The translations under genes were made by a program, and so were the position numbers. A DNA stretch of 64,000 nucleotides. Origin: Pontibacillus salicampi (lineage in GTDB: Bacteria > Bacillota > Bacilli > Bacillales > BH030062). Under the pieces are notes generated by a model. That model saw only the letters and a list, made by a program, of their open reading frames with translations. It did no database searches and was not told where the DNA came from. Below, one piece after another: positions 1-9,227 of this stretch. Position 1 is the stretch's first letter. Every line of letters begins with the position of its first letter. The DNA lies in the NCBI RefSeq assembly GCF_042434395.1, contig NZ_JBHLTP010000003.1:186001-250000 (forward strand), given 5' to 3'.

Positions 1-35
1 TTATATATACCATCTAAAGCATAAAAAGGAGCAGG

Positions 36-75
36 GGGCTGACAGTCGAATAGGCGTCAGCCTCTTTTCCTGTAA
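36..75 (+). terminator. Possible terminator of the upstream gene
   Basis: An 8-bp stem (36-43 with 56-63, core GGCTGAC/GTCAGCC) is followed by a short pyrimidine-rich run (CTCTTTTCC). In related genomes the gene before ysxE is spoVID, so this would end that unit, but spoVID itself is outside the window. The T-run is short, so efficiency is doubtful. Confidence 0.4.
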
Positions 76-111
76 AGCAAACGGGTGAACACAAAAAGGG
101 GAGACAAGGAG

Positions 112-1140
112 ATGAGTGAACCGTTACAAGAAGTCCTTGCTCATTATGGTTTCTATCCTAATGATATAAGGAAACAGACAGATAAATTATATAAAGTATC
201 TACATCTATCGGTAACATAGCAGTGAAGGAAACTAGTATGACCCAGGAACAGCAGCTTGACTTTATTACAGCATATCAAGGTGCAAATGAACATCAGGTC
301 CCGAGTATTATTCCATTATATATGACTCCTCGGGAGGAATTCTTCGTGCACCATCAGGACAAAACGTATTATGTAATGCCATGGATAGAGGCACCTCACC
401 GGGACTCACCGCCCTATCCGTTTGAATTGTTTTATTCTACTCTAGGAGAAGTCCATCGAAAAACAGCGAAAACCCATGTTGTGAAAAAAGAAGATTTCGA
501 AGAGCGTATGGAGAAGAAGAAGCAAAGGATTGTGCAGGATCGCGATAAGCTAGAAAGCTATGTTATCGAATTTGAGAAGCATCATTATATGGCTCCTTTG
601 GAATTACAGGTGTGTACTCACTTTAGAGATTTATTGCGGATTTACGAAATGTCTGAGGAATGGTGTGACAGGTTTCTTGAGGATATCGAGGAGGACAAGA
701 AAATCCGCCTTACTTTATGTCATGGGGATTTAAAGCCAAGTCATTTTATTTATGATGAGAATAAACCGTATTTGCTGAATTGGGAAAGAGCATCCTGGAA
801 CTATGCTGTTTTTGACTTAACCTCTTATTATTGGAATATTATTCGTTATCATGATGCACCTGTAGAGCAATTGATCTCTACCTTTTCTTCTTATGAAGAT
901 AAATTTAATTTATTGAATTCAGAGCGATGTTTATTTGCCCTTTATATATTAAATACTGATCATTATATAGATCAAGTCGATGCTTATGTAGGAGGCGCCC
1001 GAGACAGCGGGCAGCCATTTCTTGTTCAGAAATTAGAACGCTCTTACTTTGTTCTTCAGCATGCATTGAGTGTACAGGAGCAGCTTAGTAATGCAAGAAC
1101 ATTTATTCAACAGCAAGAGGAACAAAGTGAAGAAGCTTAA
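112..1140 (+). CDS. ysxE: YsxE, CotS-family spore coat-associated protein
   Basis: A 342-residue protein of the CotS/YsxE family, which shares the aminoglycoside-phosphotransferase/choline-kinase fold and is found in spore coats. The ATG at 112 was chosen because AAAGGGGAG ends about 8 bases before it; an in-frame GTG at 85 has no SD. The catalytic loop reads HGDLKPSHF (from about residue 204), so the Mg-binding Asn of the HGDxxxxN motif is His. The downstream DFD/E motif reads NWE (about residue 223). Two metal ligands are therefore missing, and this copy looks like a pseudokinase. It precedes valS as in B. subtilis and overlaps tail-to-tail with a small membrane gene. The family assignment is firm; the loss of activity is inferred. 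Confidence 0.9.
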   Translation: MSEPLQEVLAHYGFYPNDIRKQTDKLYKVSTSIGNIAVKETSMTQEQQLDFITAYQGANEHQVPSIIPLYMTPREEFFVHHQDKTYYVMPWIEAPHRDSPPYPFELFYSTLGEVHRKTAKTHVVKKEDFEERMEKKKQRIVQDRDKLESYVIEFEKHHYMAPLELQVCTHFRDLLRIYEMSEEWCDRFLEDIEEDKKIRLTLCHGDLKPSHFIYDENKPYLLNWERASWNYAVFDLTSYYWNIIRYHDAPVEQLISTFSSYEDKFNLLNSERCLFALYILNTDHYIDQVDAYVGGARDSGQPFLVQKLERSYFVLQHALSVQEQLSNARTFIQQQEEQSEEA

Positions 1141-1325
1141 ATCCATTTAAGGTAGAAGGCAAAATATAACCCAAGCCATACACCTAAAATAAAAACATCG
1201 AATGTGGTTGGGAACAGCAATGTGCGGCATAGTTGGAATATTAAAATAGGGAGACAGCATTTCTCTAATATTAGCAGCCACTGGCGGCACCAGGGAGGAA
1301 GTTTGTACCGATAATATTGCCCCAT
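1137..1325 (-). CDS. Small two-helix membrane protein, unknown function
   Basis: A 62-residue protein convergent with ysxE, their stop codons overlapping by 4 bp. It is mostly hydrophobic, with two likely membrane segments (about residues 17-40 and 43-62) and a Trp/Cys-containing N-terminus. A perfect AAAGGAGG lies 7 bases before the ATG at 1325; a GTG one codon upstream is too close to the SD. The strong SD is the main reason to accept it as a gene. No family is recognised. The overlapping 3' ends mean transcription of one would run antisense into the other. Confidence 0.6.
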   Translation of the reverse strand: MGQYYRYKLPPWCRQWLLILEKCCLPILIFQLCRTLLFPTTFDVFILGVWLGLYFAFYLKWI

Positions 1326-1474
1326 CACCTATAACCTCCTTTATAAGAGTTCACGAGAAGACGATAAGAGTGTTACGTAAGAAAATAGCTTGCCTGTCAG
1401 CAAATATCCTACCTCTACCCTATCTTATGAAGAATACGCCCTTGTTGGTGAATGAAAGTTTTTTGCAGCAAGGA

Positions 1475-1504
1475 TTGACTTAATGATGTAAATGTGGATA
1501 AAAT
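1475..1504 (+). promoter_or_regulatory. sigma-A promoter of valS
   Basis: TTGACT at 1475-1480 and TAAAAT at 1499-1504, separated by 18 bp. It sits just upstream of the T-box leader, so transcription would begin near 1511. Confidence 0.6.
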
Positions 1505-1510
1505 ATAAAT

Positions 1511-1782
1511 ACAATTAAGATGCGAAATGCCGTGACGGGGAAGAGTACGTACATCAAACCCTTGCAGAGAGAGAACGATTTGCTGAGAAGTTCTTAGGTG
1601 CTTGAGTACAGAAGGTCGCCCTAGATGCAGCTTCTTTGAAGAGCTAGTAGAAGAAGCCGGATAATATTCCGTTAACAATGGAAGTGTTTAGGTAGGGGGA
1701 AGTCTATCCTCATATCTAGAAATAAAGGTGGTACCGCGAAGCCCTTTTCGTCCTTTACATAGGATGAGAAGGGCTTTTTTGT
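1511..1782 (+). promoter_or_regulatory. T-box leader (tRNA-Val-responsive) of valS
   Basis: The leader contains the T-box motif AAAGGTGGTACCGCG at 1724-1738, directly followed by a terminator: a long stem of AGCCCTTTTCGTCCT (1740-1754) with its complement up to 1775, then six T. Upstream lie Stem I signatures: GGGGAAGAGTACG around 1537-1549 and AGAGAG...GCTGAGAA around 1567-1589. Uncharged tRNA would stabilise the antiterminator and allow valS transcription. The specifier codon was not settled: GTA at 1606-1608 and GTC at 1615-1617 are both valine codons in the expected part of Stem I. Confidence 0.93.
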
Positions 1783-1884
1783 TTAGCGTAATGTCATAAA
1801 ATAACAGGAAATACGGCGTTGCTGCTATTCATGCCACTCCTTCCAAAACTTCGGGAAGGCAATAATTTGAGGAGGGAATCTGAT

Positions 1885-4533
1885 ATGGATAACGAACAGA
1901 TGGATGTTTCATTACCGACTAAATATGATCCTAATACGATTGAGAAAGGGCGCTACGATTTTTGGGTACAAGGAAAGTTCTTTGAGGCAAAGGATGATGC
2001 TTCTAAGGAACCTTACACCGTTGTTATTCCACCCCCTAACGTAACAGGTCGTTTACACCTTGGTCATGCTTGGGATACAACACTGCAAGATATTATTACT
2101 CGAGTGAAACGGATGCAGGGCTATGATGTACTGTGGTTACCGGGGATGGACCATGCTGGAATTGCGACTCAATCCAAAGTAGAAGCAAAGCTGAAAGAAC
2201 AAGGGAAGAGTCGCTATGATCTTGGCAGAGAAGGATTCCTAGAACAGGCTTGGGATTGGAAAGAGGAATATGCAAGCTTTATTCGTCAACAATGGGAGAA
2301 GCTTGGACTTGGATTAGATTATTCGAGGGAGCGTTTCACACTGGATGACGGGTTGTCAAAAGCGGTTCGAGAAGTATTTGTTACCCTTTATGAGAAAGGT
2401 CTCATTTACCGAGGGGAATATATCATTAATTGGGATCCTGATACGAAAACCGCACTTTCCGATATAGAGGTTATTTATCAAGAAGTACAAGGGCACTTTT
2501 ACCATATGCGCTATCCTTTAGTAGATGGCAGTGACCATATTGAAATTGCAACGACTCGACCAGAGACCATGCTAGGAGATACAGCAGTTGCTGTTCACCC
2601 GGATGACGAACGCTATCAGCATTTGATTGGCAAAAAAGTAAAGCTGCCAATTGTTGGTCGCGAAATCGAAATCGTAGCAGATGATTATGTGGATATGGAA
2701 TTTGGCAGCGGGGCTGTTAAGATTACACCAGCACACGATCCTAACGATTTTGAGATTGGGAATCGGCACAACCTAGAACGTGTACTCGTCATGAATGAAG
2801 ATGGTACGATGAATGAGAGAGCTGGTTCATACCAGGGGATGGATCGGTTTGAATGCAGAAAGCGGTTGATTAAGGATCTTCAAGAAGAGGGAGTATTATT
2901 CAAGATTGAAGAGCACATGCATTCAGTTGGTCACTCAGAACGGAGCGGGGCTGTCGTGGAGCCGTATTTGTCTACACAATGGTTCGTAAAAATGGGACCC
3001 CTTGCCGATCAGGCAATTGAGTTGCAAGGAGGGGAAGATAAAGTCAACTTTATTCCAGACCGTTTTGAGAAAACATATCTTGGCTGGATGGAGAACATTA
3101 GAGACTGGTGTATTTCCCGTCAGTTATGGTGGGGGCATCGTATACCTGCCTGGTATCATAAAGAAACAGGTGAATTGTATGTAGGCAGGGAGGAACCGAA
3201 GGACTTAGAAAACTGGGTTCAAGACAATGACGTACTCGACACGTGGTTCTCTTCAGCGTTATGGCCGTTTTCTACGATGGGCTGGCCAGATGAAGAAAGC
3301 TCAGATTACAATCGCTATTTTCCAACCGGTGTGCTAGTTACTGGTTATGATATTATTTTCTTCTGGGTATCTCGCATGATTTTCCAATCTATTGAGTTTA
3401 CTGGTCGTCGTCCATTTGAAGATGTATTAATCCACGGATTGGTACGAGATGCGGAAGGCCGAAAAATGAGTAAATCACTAGGTAATGGTGTAGATCCTAT
3501 GGATGTAATTGATAAATACGGTGCTGACTCCCTTCGTTATTTCCTTTCTACGAGCTCTACACCAGGCCAGGATTTACGTTTCATGTGGGATAAAGTAGAG
3601 GCGACATGGAACTTTGCCAACAAGATTTGGAATGCTTCTCGATTTGCCCTCATGAATATGGGGAACATTACGTATGATGAAATTAATCTAGAGGGTGAGA
3701 AATCCCTTGCTGACCAATGGATATTAACAAGATTGAATGAAACCATTGAAGAGGTAACAAAGAATATTGATAAATATGAGTTTGGTGAAGCAGGTCGTCA
3801 TTTATATAATTTCATCTGGGATGAGTTGTGTGACTGGTATATTGAAATGGCGAAGCTGCCGTTATATGGAGAGGATGAGGCTAAGAAACAAACGACTCGT
3901 TCTGTTCTTGCTTATGTACTCGATCACACAATGCGTATGCTTCACCCATTCATGCCATTTATTACGGAAGAGATTTGGCAGGCGTTACCGACTAAGGGAG
4001 ATTCTATTACAATTGCTCAATGGCCAGAGGGCCGTGCAGACTTGCACAATGAACAAGCTTCTGAAGAAATGAAACGACTGGTATCGATTATCCGTTCCGT
4101 TCGTAACATTCGAGCTGAAGTAGATACGCCAATGTCCAAGCAAATTCAATTAATGATTAAGGCCTCTGATGAAAAGGTAGCAGCACAACTAGATACCAAT
4201 CGTCACTATCTAGAACGATTCTGTAACCCGAGTGATCTTATTATTGATTCCACTCTTCAGGCTCCAGAAAAAGCGATGTCGGCAGTTATTACAGGAGCAG
4301 AAATTTATTTGCCTTTAGAAGGCTTGATTGATATTGAGGAAGAGATTGCACGTCTTGAAAAAGAGCGTAAGAAATGGGACGATGAAGTAAATCTTGTTCA
4401 GAAAAAGCTATCTAATGAGAAATTTGTCAATAAAGCTCCAGAGCATATTGTGCAGGCTGAGCGAGAAAAGGAACAAGATTACATGGAAAAGCGTTCCAAA
4501 GTGGAGGAACGAATTCAAGAATTAAAATCTTAA
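1885..4533 (+). CDS. valS: Valine--tRNA ligase
   Basis: An 882-residue class I aminoacyl-tRNA synthetase that charges tRNA-Val in the cytoplasm. Visible motifs are HLGH in the PPPNVTGRLHLGHAWD segment (HIGH motif, near the N-terminus), the editing CP1 insertion (ATTRPETMLGDTAVAVHP), KMSKS in GRKMSKSLGNGVDP, and a C-terminal coiled-coil arm (EEEIARLEKERKKWDDE). The ATG at 1885 has GAGGAGGG eight bases upstream; the open frame extends to 1819 but without an SD. Length is close to the Bacillus protein. Expression is controlled by the T-box leader in front. folC follows after 86 bp. Confidence 0.98.
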   Translation: MDNEQMDVSLPTKYDPNTIEKGRYDFWVQGKFFEAKDDASKEPYTVVIPPPNVTGRLHLGHAWDTTLQDIITRVKRMQGYDVLWLPGMDHAGIATQSKVEAKLKEQGKSRYDLGREGFLEQAWDWKEEYASFIRQQWEKLGLGLDYSRERFTLDDGLSKAVREVFVTLYEKGLIYRGEYIINWDPDTKTALSDIEVIYQEVQGHFYHMRYPLVDGSDHIEIATTRPETMLGDTAVAVHPDDERYQHLIGKKVKLPIVGREIEIVADDYVDMEFGSGAVKITPAHDPNDFEIGNRHNLERVLVMNEDGTMNERAGSYQGMDRFECRKRLIKDLQEEGVLFKIEEHMHSVGHSERSGAVVEPYLSTQWFVKMGPLADQAIELQGGEDKVNFIPDRFEKTYLGWMENIRDWCISRQLWWGHRIPAWYHKETGELYVGREEPKDLENWVQDNDVLDTWFSSALWPFSTMGWPDEESSDYNRYFPTGVLVTGYDIIFFWVSRMIFQSIEFTGRRPFEDVLIHGLVRDAEGRKMSKSLGNGVDPMDVIDKYGADSLRYFLSTSSTPGQDLRFMWDKVEATWNFANKIWNASRFALMNMGNITYDEINLEGEKSLADQWILTRLNETIEEVTKNIDKYEFGEAGRHLYNFIWDELCDWYIEMAKLPLYGEDEAKKQTTRSVLAYVLDHTMRMLHPFMPFITEEIWQALPTKGDSITIAQWPEGRADLHNEQASEEMKRLVSIIRSVRNIRAEVDTPMSKQIQLMIKASDEKVAAQLDTNRHYLERFCNPSDLIIDSTLQAPEKAMSAVITGAEIYLPLEGLIDIEEEIARLEKERKKWDDEVNLVQKKLSNEKFVNKAPEHIVQAEREKEQDYMEKRSKVEERIQELKS

Positions 4534-4552
4534 TGTAAACAAGACAGCGTAT

Positions 4553-4582
4553 AAAGACGGATCCATTTGGGTTCGTCTTTGT
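4553..4582 (+). terminator. Hairpin between valS and folC
   Basis: A 12-bp stem (4553-4564 with 4569-4580, two G-U pairs, ATTT loop) lies 20 bp after the valS stop. The following bases (GTTACTAC) are not a real T-run, so it may be a weak attenuator or RNA-stabilising hairpin rather than a full terminator. Confidence 0.4.
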
Positions 4583-4619
4583 TACTACATAGAAGCATGG
4601 GAAACGAGGTAGAAATTGT

Positions 4620-5891
4620 ATGGATTTTCAAGAGGCACTAGATTGGATTCATAGCCGCCATAAATTTGGTATTCGACCAGGCTTAGACCGAATGCATTGG
4701 TTAATGGACAAATTGGGAAACCCTGAACAGCAGTTCAAGGCTATTCATGTGGCAGGGACAAATGGGAAGGGGTCTACTATCTCTTTCCTAAGACACATAT
4801 TAGGAGAAGCGGGTTGGAGAGTTGGTACTTTTACTTCCCCTCATGTTATTCATTTTAATGAACGCATTAGCATCAATGGGGTGTTTCTAGAGAATAAGGA
4901 ATGGGTCAGTCTTGTCGAGCGAATAAAACCGATTGTAGAGGAGCTTGAGAAGACGGAGTTAGGTCCTCCTACAGAATTTGAAGTAGTAACCGCTATGGCA
5001 TATGACTACTTTGGTTATGCTGAGCTTGATTATGCTCTTGTAGAAACCGGACTTGGCGGTAAGCTGGATTCCACAAATATCATTACACCAGAGCTCTCTA
5101 TCATTACTAGTATCGGCAAGGATCATATGCATATTTTAGGAGATAGTGTGGAAGCAATCACATGGGAAAAGGCAGGTATTATTAAAGAAGAGAGGCCTGT
5201 CCTTTCAGGAGTAACGCAAAGTGAAGCTCAAGCTATACTCAAAGAAGCAGCAATGGATAAAAATGCACCGTTTCAACAGCTGGATTATGATTTCTTTGTT
5301 AAACATGATGATACTACACCATTCGGTGAGATATTCTCATATCAATCCAAGGATAAAGAGTGGGGAGAGCTTTCCATACAAATGAAGGGTTATCATCAGG
5401 TGCGAAATGCAGCGCTTGCGGTAGAAGGGGTAATACAAGTGGTCCCTGATATAAAGAAGGAACACGTGATTAGTGGACTAGAAAAAACAAGTTGGGTAGG
5501 ACGTTTTGAACAGGTCTCCACTTTGCCTACTATCATCATAGATGGAGCTCATAATGAAGAGGGCATACAAGCTATGGTGAAAACTGTTCAGAGCCATTTT
5601 CCAACACAGAGGAAATACGTTCTGTTTGCAGCGTTATCCGATAAGCCGCTGGCCAATATGGTTGCTCATTTTGATGATGTATTTTATGAGGTCACCTTTA
5701 CAAGCTTTAATTTTCCTAGAGCTATTAGTGCTAAAGAACTGAGCGCCTTATCTGATCATCCAAATAAGAGGGAGCTGGAAAGTTGGCAAAAAGCTCTGAA
5801 TAACTATGTAGAAGTGTTGGAGGCAGATGATGTGCTGATTATTTCAGGATCTTTGTATTTCATTTCAGAAGTGAGGAAATTTTTTGAATAA
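4620..5891 (+). CDS. folC: Folylpolyglutamate synthase / dihydrofolate synthase
   Basis: A 423-residue Mur-ligase-fold enzyme that adds glutamate to dihydropteroate and folates using ATP. The ATP-binding loop AGTNGKGST is near residue 45, with HVA just before it. FTSPHVIHFNERI follows, as is typical of FolC, and the C-terminal domain contains IDGAHNEEG. Start ATG 4620 has a weak SD (CGAGGTAG, about 7 bases upstream). It follows valS as in B. subtilis, where comC would come next; here the 20-kb GGDEF/pilus block follows instead. Confidence 0.96.
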   Translation: MDFQEALDWIHSRHKFGIRPGLDRMHWLMDKLGNPEQQFKAIHVAGTNGKGSTISFLRHILGEAGWRVGTFTSPHVIHFNERISINGVFLENKEWVSLVERIKPIVEELEKTELGPPTEFEVVTAMAYDYFGYAELDYALVETGLGGKLDSTNIITPELSIITSIGKDHMHILGDSVEAITWEKAGIIKEERPVLSGVTQSEAQAILKEAAMDKNAPFQQLDYDFFVKHDDTTPFGEIFSYQSKDKEWGELSIQMKGYHQVRNAALAVEGVIQVVPDIKKEHVISGLEKTSWVGRFEQVSTLPTIIIDGAHNEEGIQAMVKTVQSHFPTQRKYVLFAALSDKPLANMVAHFDDVFYEVTFTSFNFPRAISAKELSALSDHPNKRELESWQKALNNYVEVLEADDVLIISGSLYFISEVRKFFE

Positions 5892-6023
5892 GTAGGAATA
5901 TTGTGCTAAGATATTTGTATTAATTATTTCCTTAATTTTCAAAAAAGCGCGGAGACATCAACTAATTAGACATGCTAGGGGAGTTTTGAAGTAGTAAAAG
6001 CTGAACTCGAGGAGTTGCGTCTC

Positions 6024-7760
6024 ATGATTACAAAACAGAAAAAGATATCGCTATGGATTATCTGGGCTGTTATTTGGCCTGCAATCATCATGCTCGTCTA
6101 CCAAACACAAGCTCCCGCATTCGAGGATGCAGGGTTAGATATATTGTTTTTTGCGTTTTTTATGTTTATTGTAGCCTTGTTTCCAATCATAGTGAATGAT
6201 ACCCCCGTCTTTTTTATCCATGGAATTAGTCTGGTCGTATTTCTCTATTTTGGTTTGTTTGCTGAGATGATGCTGACACAGCTTGCGTATCTTGTCTTGT
6301 TTATCAAGCTTCGTTTAGCGAAAGAAGACCATTACAAAATACCTTTAAATCTGCTCATGTTCATGTTTGTTTCCCTTGGATCAGCTGCTGTGTATTATCT
6401 TTTGGGTGGAACACACGGGGTCATAAATATACGTTCTGCACAAGAGCTGCTACCAGTCCTTGTATACCCCCTTGCTGTAATCTGCATTAATCAACTCTTT
6501 CTGCTTGGCATTAAACGCTTGTTATTTCAGCAACAGGTAAGAATGATAGATAAGAGTTTAATTTGGGAACTGGTGAACAACCTCTTTGTTTTACCAGTTG
6601 GATTAGTGCTGTACATTTTATATATAGAAATAGGCATTGCAGCGCTCTTCTATGTGGGTGTTCCTTTTATCAGTCTGTCCATTATTTTAATGCTGTATTA
6701 TCGAAGCCGGCGCATAAATAGTTATTTACAGCGAACAAGTGATATTGGACATGCATTAACAGAAAAGCTAGAGGTATCTGAAGTCTTGGATCGGTTTGTC
6801 GATAACATTTCTTCCTTATTAGAAGTGGATTATGCCTATGTATTTGATGCGGAAAAGGAAGAGAGGCTTTCTCTCATTCGGTTTCATGATAAGCATCAAA
6901 GAAAGCAGCTACCAGAAGTTACGCTTCATAAATTTGAAGGAGTAAGTGGTAGAGTCTTGGGGAATAAGCGTGGCTTATATTACCGTTATCGAAAACAATG
7001 GGCTAGTATCGCACCGGAGTATGTTCCTGAGGATGTAGAAAGCATCATCTCCCTGCCGATAGACCGCAATCAACAAGTGGTTGGAGTACTAACCTTAGCT
7101 TCTTCGAAAAAAAGGGCATATGAGAAATACCAATATATGATTGCTAACATACTTACAAATTATTTAGCAGTGGCTATAGAAAATGCAAGGAACTATGAAC
7201 AAACGAAAAGGGAGAGTGAGATTTGCCCGCTAACAGGCTTGTACAATTACCGATATTTTGAGAAGAAATTGCAGGAGCATTTTCAATATATGCAAGAGGA
7301 TGACTCTCCAAAGCCTATGTCATTAGTGTTAATTGATTTGGATCATTTTAAGCAGGTCAATGATAAGTATGGTCATGAAAGCGGGAATGAAGCACTAATC
7401 GAGCTAGCAAATCGATTAACCTCTATTATTGGAGATAAAGGAACAGTTGCAAGATATGGTGGAGAAGAATTCATTATATTGCTGCCTAACGTGAGTCAAG
7501 AACATGCTCTTCACATTGCAGAGCATGTCAGAAGAAAGATTGCAAATGAACCCTTTTTTTTACACGAACACATATTGGAACAGAAAGGTCCATTAGAAGC
7601 CCACATTACAGCGAGCATAGGGGTAGCTACCTATCCAGATGATTGTCAAGAGCCGGTGGAGTTGATACGACACGCTGATCGAGCAATGTATATGGGGGCA
7701 AAACGAAAAGGAAGAAACAAAGTAGCAAGCTATGAAAGGTTAAGTGAGACAGCAGAGTAG
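6024..7760 (+). CDS. Membrane GAF-GGDEF diguanylate cyclase
   Basis: A 578-residue protein predicted to make c-di-GMP from two GTP. The N-terminal half (about residues 10-230) is strongly hydrophobic with around seven or eight membrane segments. A cytosolic GAF-like domain (about 240-390) follows, then a GGDEF domain (about 400-570). The active-site signature is GGEEF at 479-483, and the DxDHFKxxND segment (DLDHFKQVNDKYGH) is intact. The inhibitory RxxD I-site, expected five residues before GGEEF, reads GDKG, so product feedback at that site is probably lost. The ATG at 6024 has GAGGAG nine bases upstream; the in-frame TTG at 6015 abuts the SD. It lies directly ahead of the pilus locus, whose PilB carries an MshEN-type domain. 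The signal sensed is unknown. Confidence 0.9.
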   Translation: MITKQKKISLWIIWAVIWPAIIMLVYQTQAPAFEDAGLDILFFAFFMFIVALFPIIVNDTPVFFIHGISLVVFLYFGLFAEMMLTQLAYLVLFIKLRLAKEDHYKIPLNLLMFMFVSLGSAAVYYLLGGTHGVINIRSAQELLPVLVYPLAVICINQLFLLGIKRLLFQQQVRMIDKSLIWELVNNLFVLPVGLVLYILYIEIGIAALFYVGVPFISLSIILMLYYRSRRINSYLQRTSDIGHALTEKLEVSEVLDRFVDNISSLLEVDYAYVFDAEKEERLSLIRFHDKHQRKQLPEVTLHKFEGVSGRVLGNKRGLYYRYRKQWASIAPEYVPEDVESIISLPIDRNQQVVGVLTLASSKKRAYEKYQYMIANILTNYLAVAIENARNYEQTKRESEICPLTGLYNYRYFEKKLQEHFQYMQEDDSPKPMSLVLIDLDHFKQVNDKYGHESGNEALIELANRLTSIIGDKGTVARYGGEEFIILLPNVSQEHALHIAEHVRRKIANEPFFLHEHILEQKGPLEAHITASIGVATYPDDCQEPVELIRHADRAMYMGAKRKGRNKVASYERLSETAE

Positions 7761-7781
7761 TTTTTGTACTACTCTTTTTTT
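7754..7781 (+). terminator. Terminator after the GGDEF gene
   Basis: AGAGTAGT (7754-7761) pairs with ACTACTCT (7768-7775) and runs into seven T. The stem includes the TAG stop codon. Confidence 0.8.
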
Positions 7782-7837
7782 ATTGGCAGCGAACACCGTT
7801 CATTAAGAGGAAATGGGTAAAAAGTAGCAAGTAAACC

Positions 7838-7866
7838 TTCCCATTATATGTGGTTTATTATACAAT
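7838..7866 (+). promoter_or_regulatory. Candidate sigma-A promoter of the pilus operon
   Basis: TTCCCA (7838-7843), a 17-bp spacer and TACAAT (7861-7866). It lies after the GGDEF terminator and about 55 bp before the first gene of the pilus block, so it could drive 7924 onward. The -35 matches only four of six bases. Confidence 0.4.
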
Positions 7867-7923
7867 GAACCATATAGCATAGTCGTAGAATATCCATTTT
7901 TTGAATGAATTGGGGGTGAAGAT

Positions 7924-9192
7924 GTGCCAGTGTTGTTTGCTGGAATTGGAGTTTTGCTAATTTATACGTGTATAGCCTTGTTTCCTACCGTAACCCAGTT
8001 AACAAAAAAGGGGAACTTGTACGTCATAGGAGGTGCATTGATAGTAGCGCTGGCCACTTATGCTTCGTTTTTAATAGTACCTTTATGGCAAAGTAGTCTA
8101 GTACTGATTCTACTGTCCGGACTAATCACAACAGTTATGCACCGTACAGTAGTCCCATTTTCATTACCCGAAGGAACCCATTTTCATTCGAATGTACCGA
8201 ATGAGAATAATCAATCAGAGATGGAAAAAGAATTACAAATAAGTGCTAAAGAATTACTAGAAACAGACGATGTAAAAGAAAAAGAAGAAGTTCCCTCTAC
8301 ACCACCTATACCTAACGAACTAGATATCGCTGAATCTCTGGAAACGTTTAACCCTCCAATGGACTCAATATCAGACCAACAAGAACTTATAACAGAAACC
8401 CTATCGCCTCATGACACGGAGAGATTGGAAGATGGTGCGAATCAACTAGAAGAGCCAATAGAATGGGATATCATTGATGAAGGTATGTCATATACAGAAG
8501 CAATATCTCCTGAGGAACTGTTAGTTGCACATCGGAATGAGACGGACCATAATGAGCAATACTCTATGAACGACCTGAATGTGCAAGAAGAATTAGGCAA
8601 TGAAGAGGAGCAGCTAGTAGTAGAAGAACTGCTTTTACACAGAATTGATACTCCATTCCTAGAGGAGAGGTTGTATGAAGCAGATGAAAAAGAAGAGAGT
8701 TCGGAAGCGGCGGATTTAATTAAGGAAAACCCCGAAGAAGACGAAGGACTAGTATGGTTGGATGAAGATACATTAGAGCCATTAGAGGAATCACTATTTA
8801 GCTTAACGGAAAATCTAGAAAGGAATGTGGAAGTAGGGTCAGACCTTGATGCCGCTGATGACAACCCAGAAACTGGTGTAAAAAGTTCCCTAAAGCAGAG
8901 GAACCCAATACAAGAAATGATGTTTCTTACATTTATTAGAGATATACAATTAAAACAAGAGACATTATCCTCCTTACAATATGAACACTATATTCAACAA
9001 TTCCTGCATGACTCCTTACCTGACCAAGAGTATTTGACCTTTGCCACAATGCTTATGCAACACTACATGAACCAAATGGAATATACCAAATTAGCTTCCT
9101 TAACGGGTGATTTAAGAACAAAGTATGACAACAGTCCGCTACTATTGCAGCACATAGAGCTGTACGAACAGCAATGTCTAGAATATGTCTAG
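7924..9192 (+). CDS. Membrane protein with long acidic cytosolic or surface region, unknown
   Basis: A 422-residue protein with no family I recognise. Three hydrophobic segments fill roughly residues 3-75. A very acidic, Glu/Asp-rich, low-complexity stretch (about 90-320) follows, and then a compact C-terminal helical region (about 325-422; contains QEMMFLTFIRDIQLKQETL). The GTG start at 7924 has GGGGGTGA just upstream. It is the first gene after the GGDEF terminator and shares orientation and close spacing with the PRC-barrel, VanW-like and pilB genes, so a role as a pilus platform or regulatory component is plausible but unproven. The acidic stretch reads open on the opposite strand too, but that frame is Ser-rich junk. 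Confidence 0.75.
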   Translation: MPVLFAGIGVLLIYTCIALFPTVTQLTKKGNLYVIGGALIVALATYASFLIVPLWQSSLVLILLSGLITTVMHRTVVPFSLPEGTHFHSNVPNENNQSEMEKELQISAKELLETDDVKEKEEVPSTPPIPNELDIAESLETFNPPMDSISDQQELITETLSPHDTERLEDGANQLEEPIEWDIIDEGMSYTEAISPEELLVAHRNETDHNEQYSMNDLNVQEELGNEEEQLVVEELLLHRIDTPFLEERLYEADEKEESSEAADLIKENPEEDEGLVWLDEDTLEPLEESLFSLTENLERNVEVGSDLDAADDNPETGVKSSLKQRNPIQEMMFLTFIRDIQLKQETLSSLQYEHYIQQFLHDSLPDQEYLTFATMLMQHYMNQMEYTKLASLTGDLRTKYDNSPLLLQHIELYEQQCLEYV

Positions 9193-9227
9193 CAATCTAG
9201 TATAAATAAAACAGCATAGGTGTGATG

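Noticed and set aside
1415..1678. Minus-strand frame of 87 codons
   Set aside because: It lies across the valS promoter and T-box leader, which explain the sequence, and it has no SD.
5892..6023. c-di-GMP riboswitch before the GGDEF gene
   Set aside because: No GEMM-I or GEMM-II core could be recognised; only a weak long-range pairing is present.
8442..8864. Minus-strand Ser-rich frame of 140 codons
   Set aside because: It is the mirror of the Glu/Asp-rich coding region on the plus strand and has no start signal.
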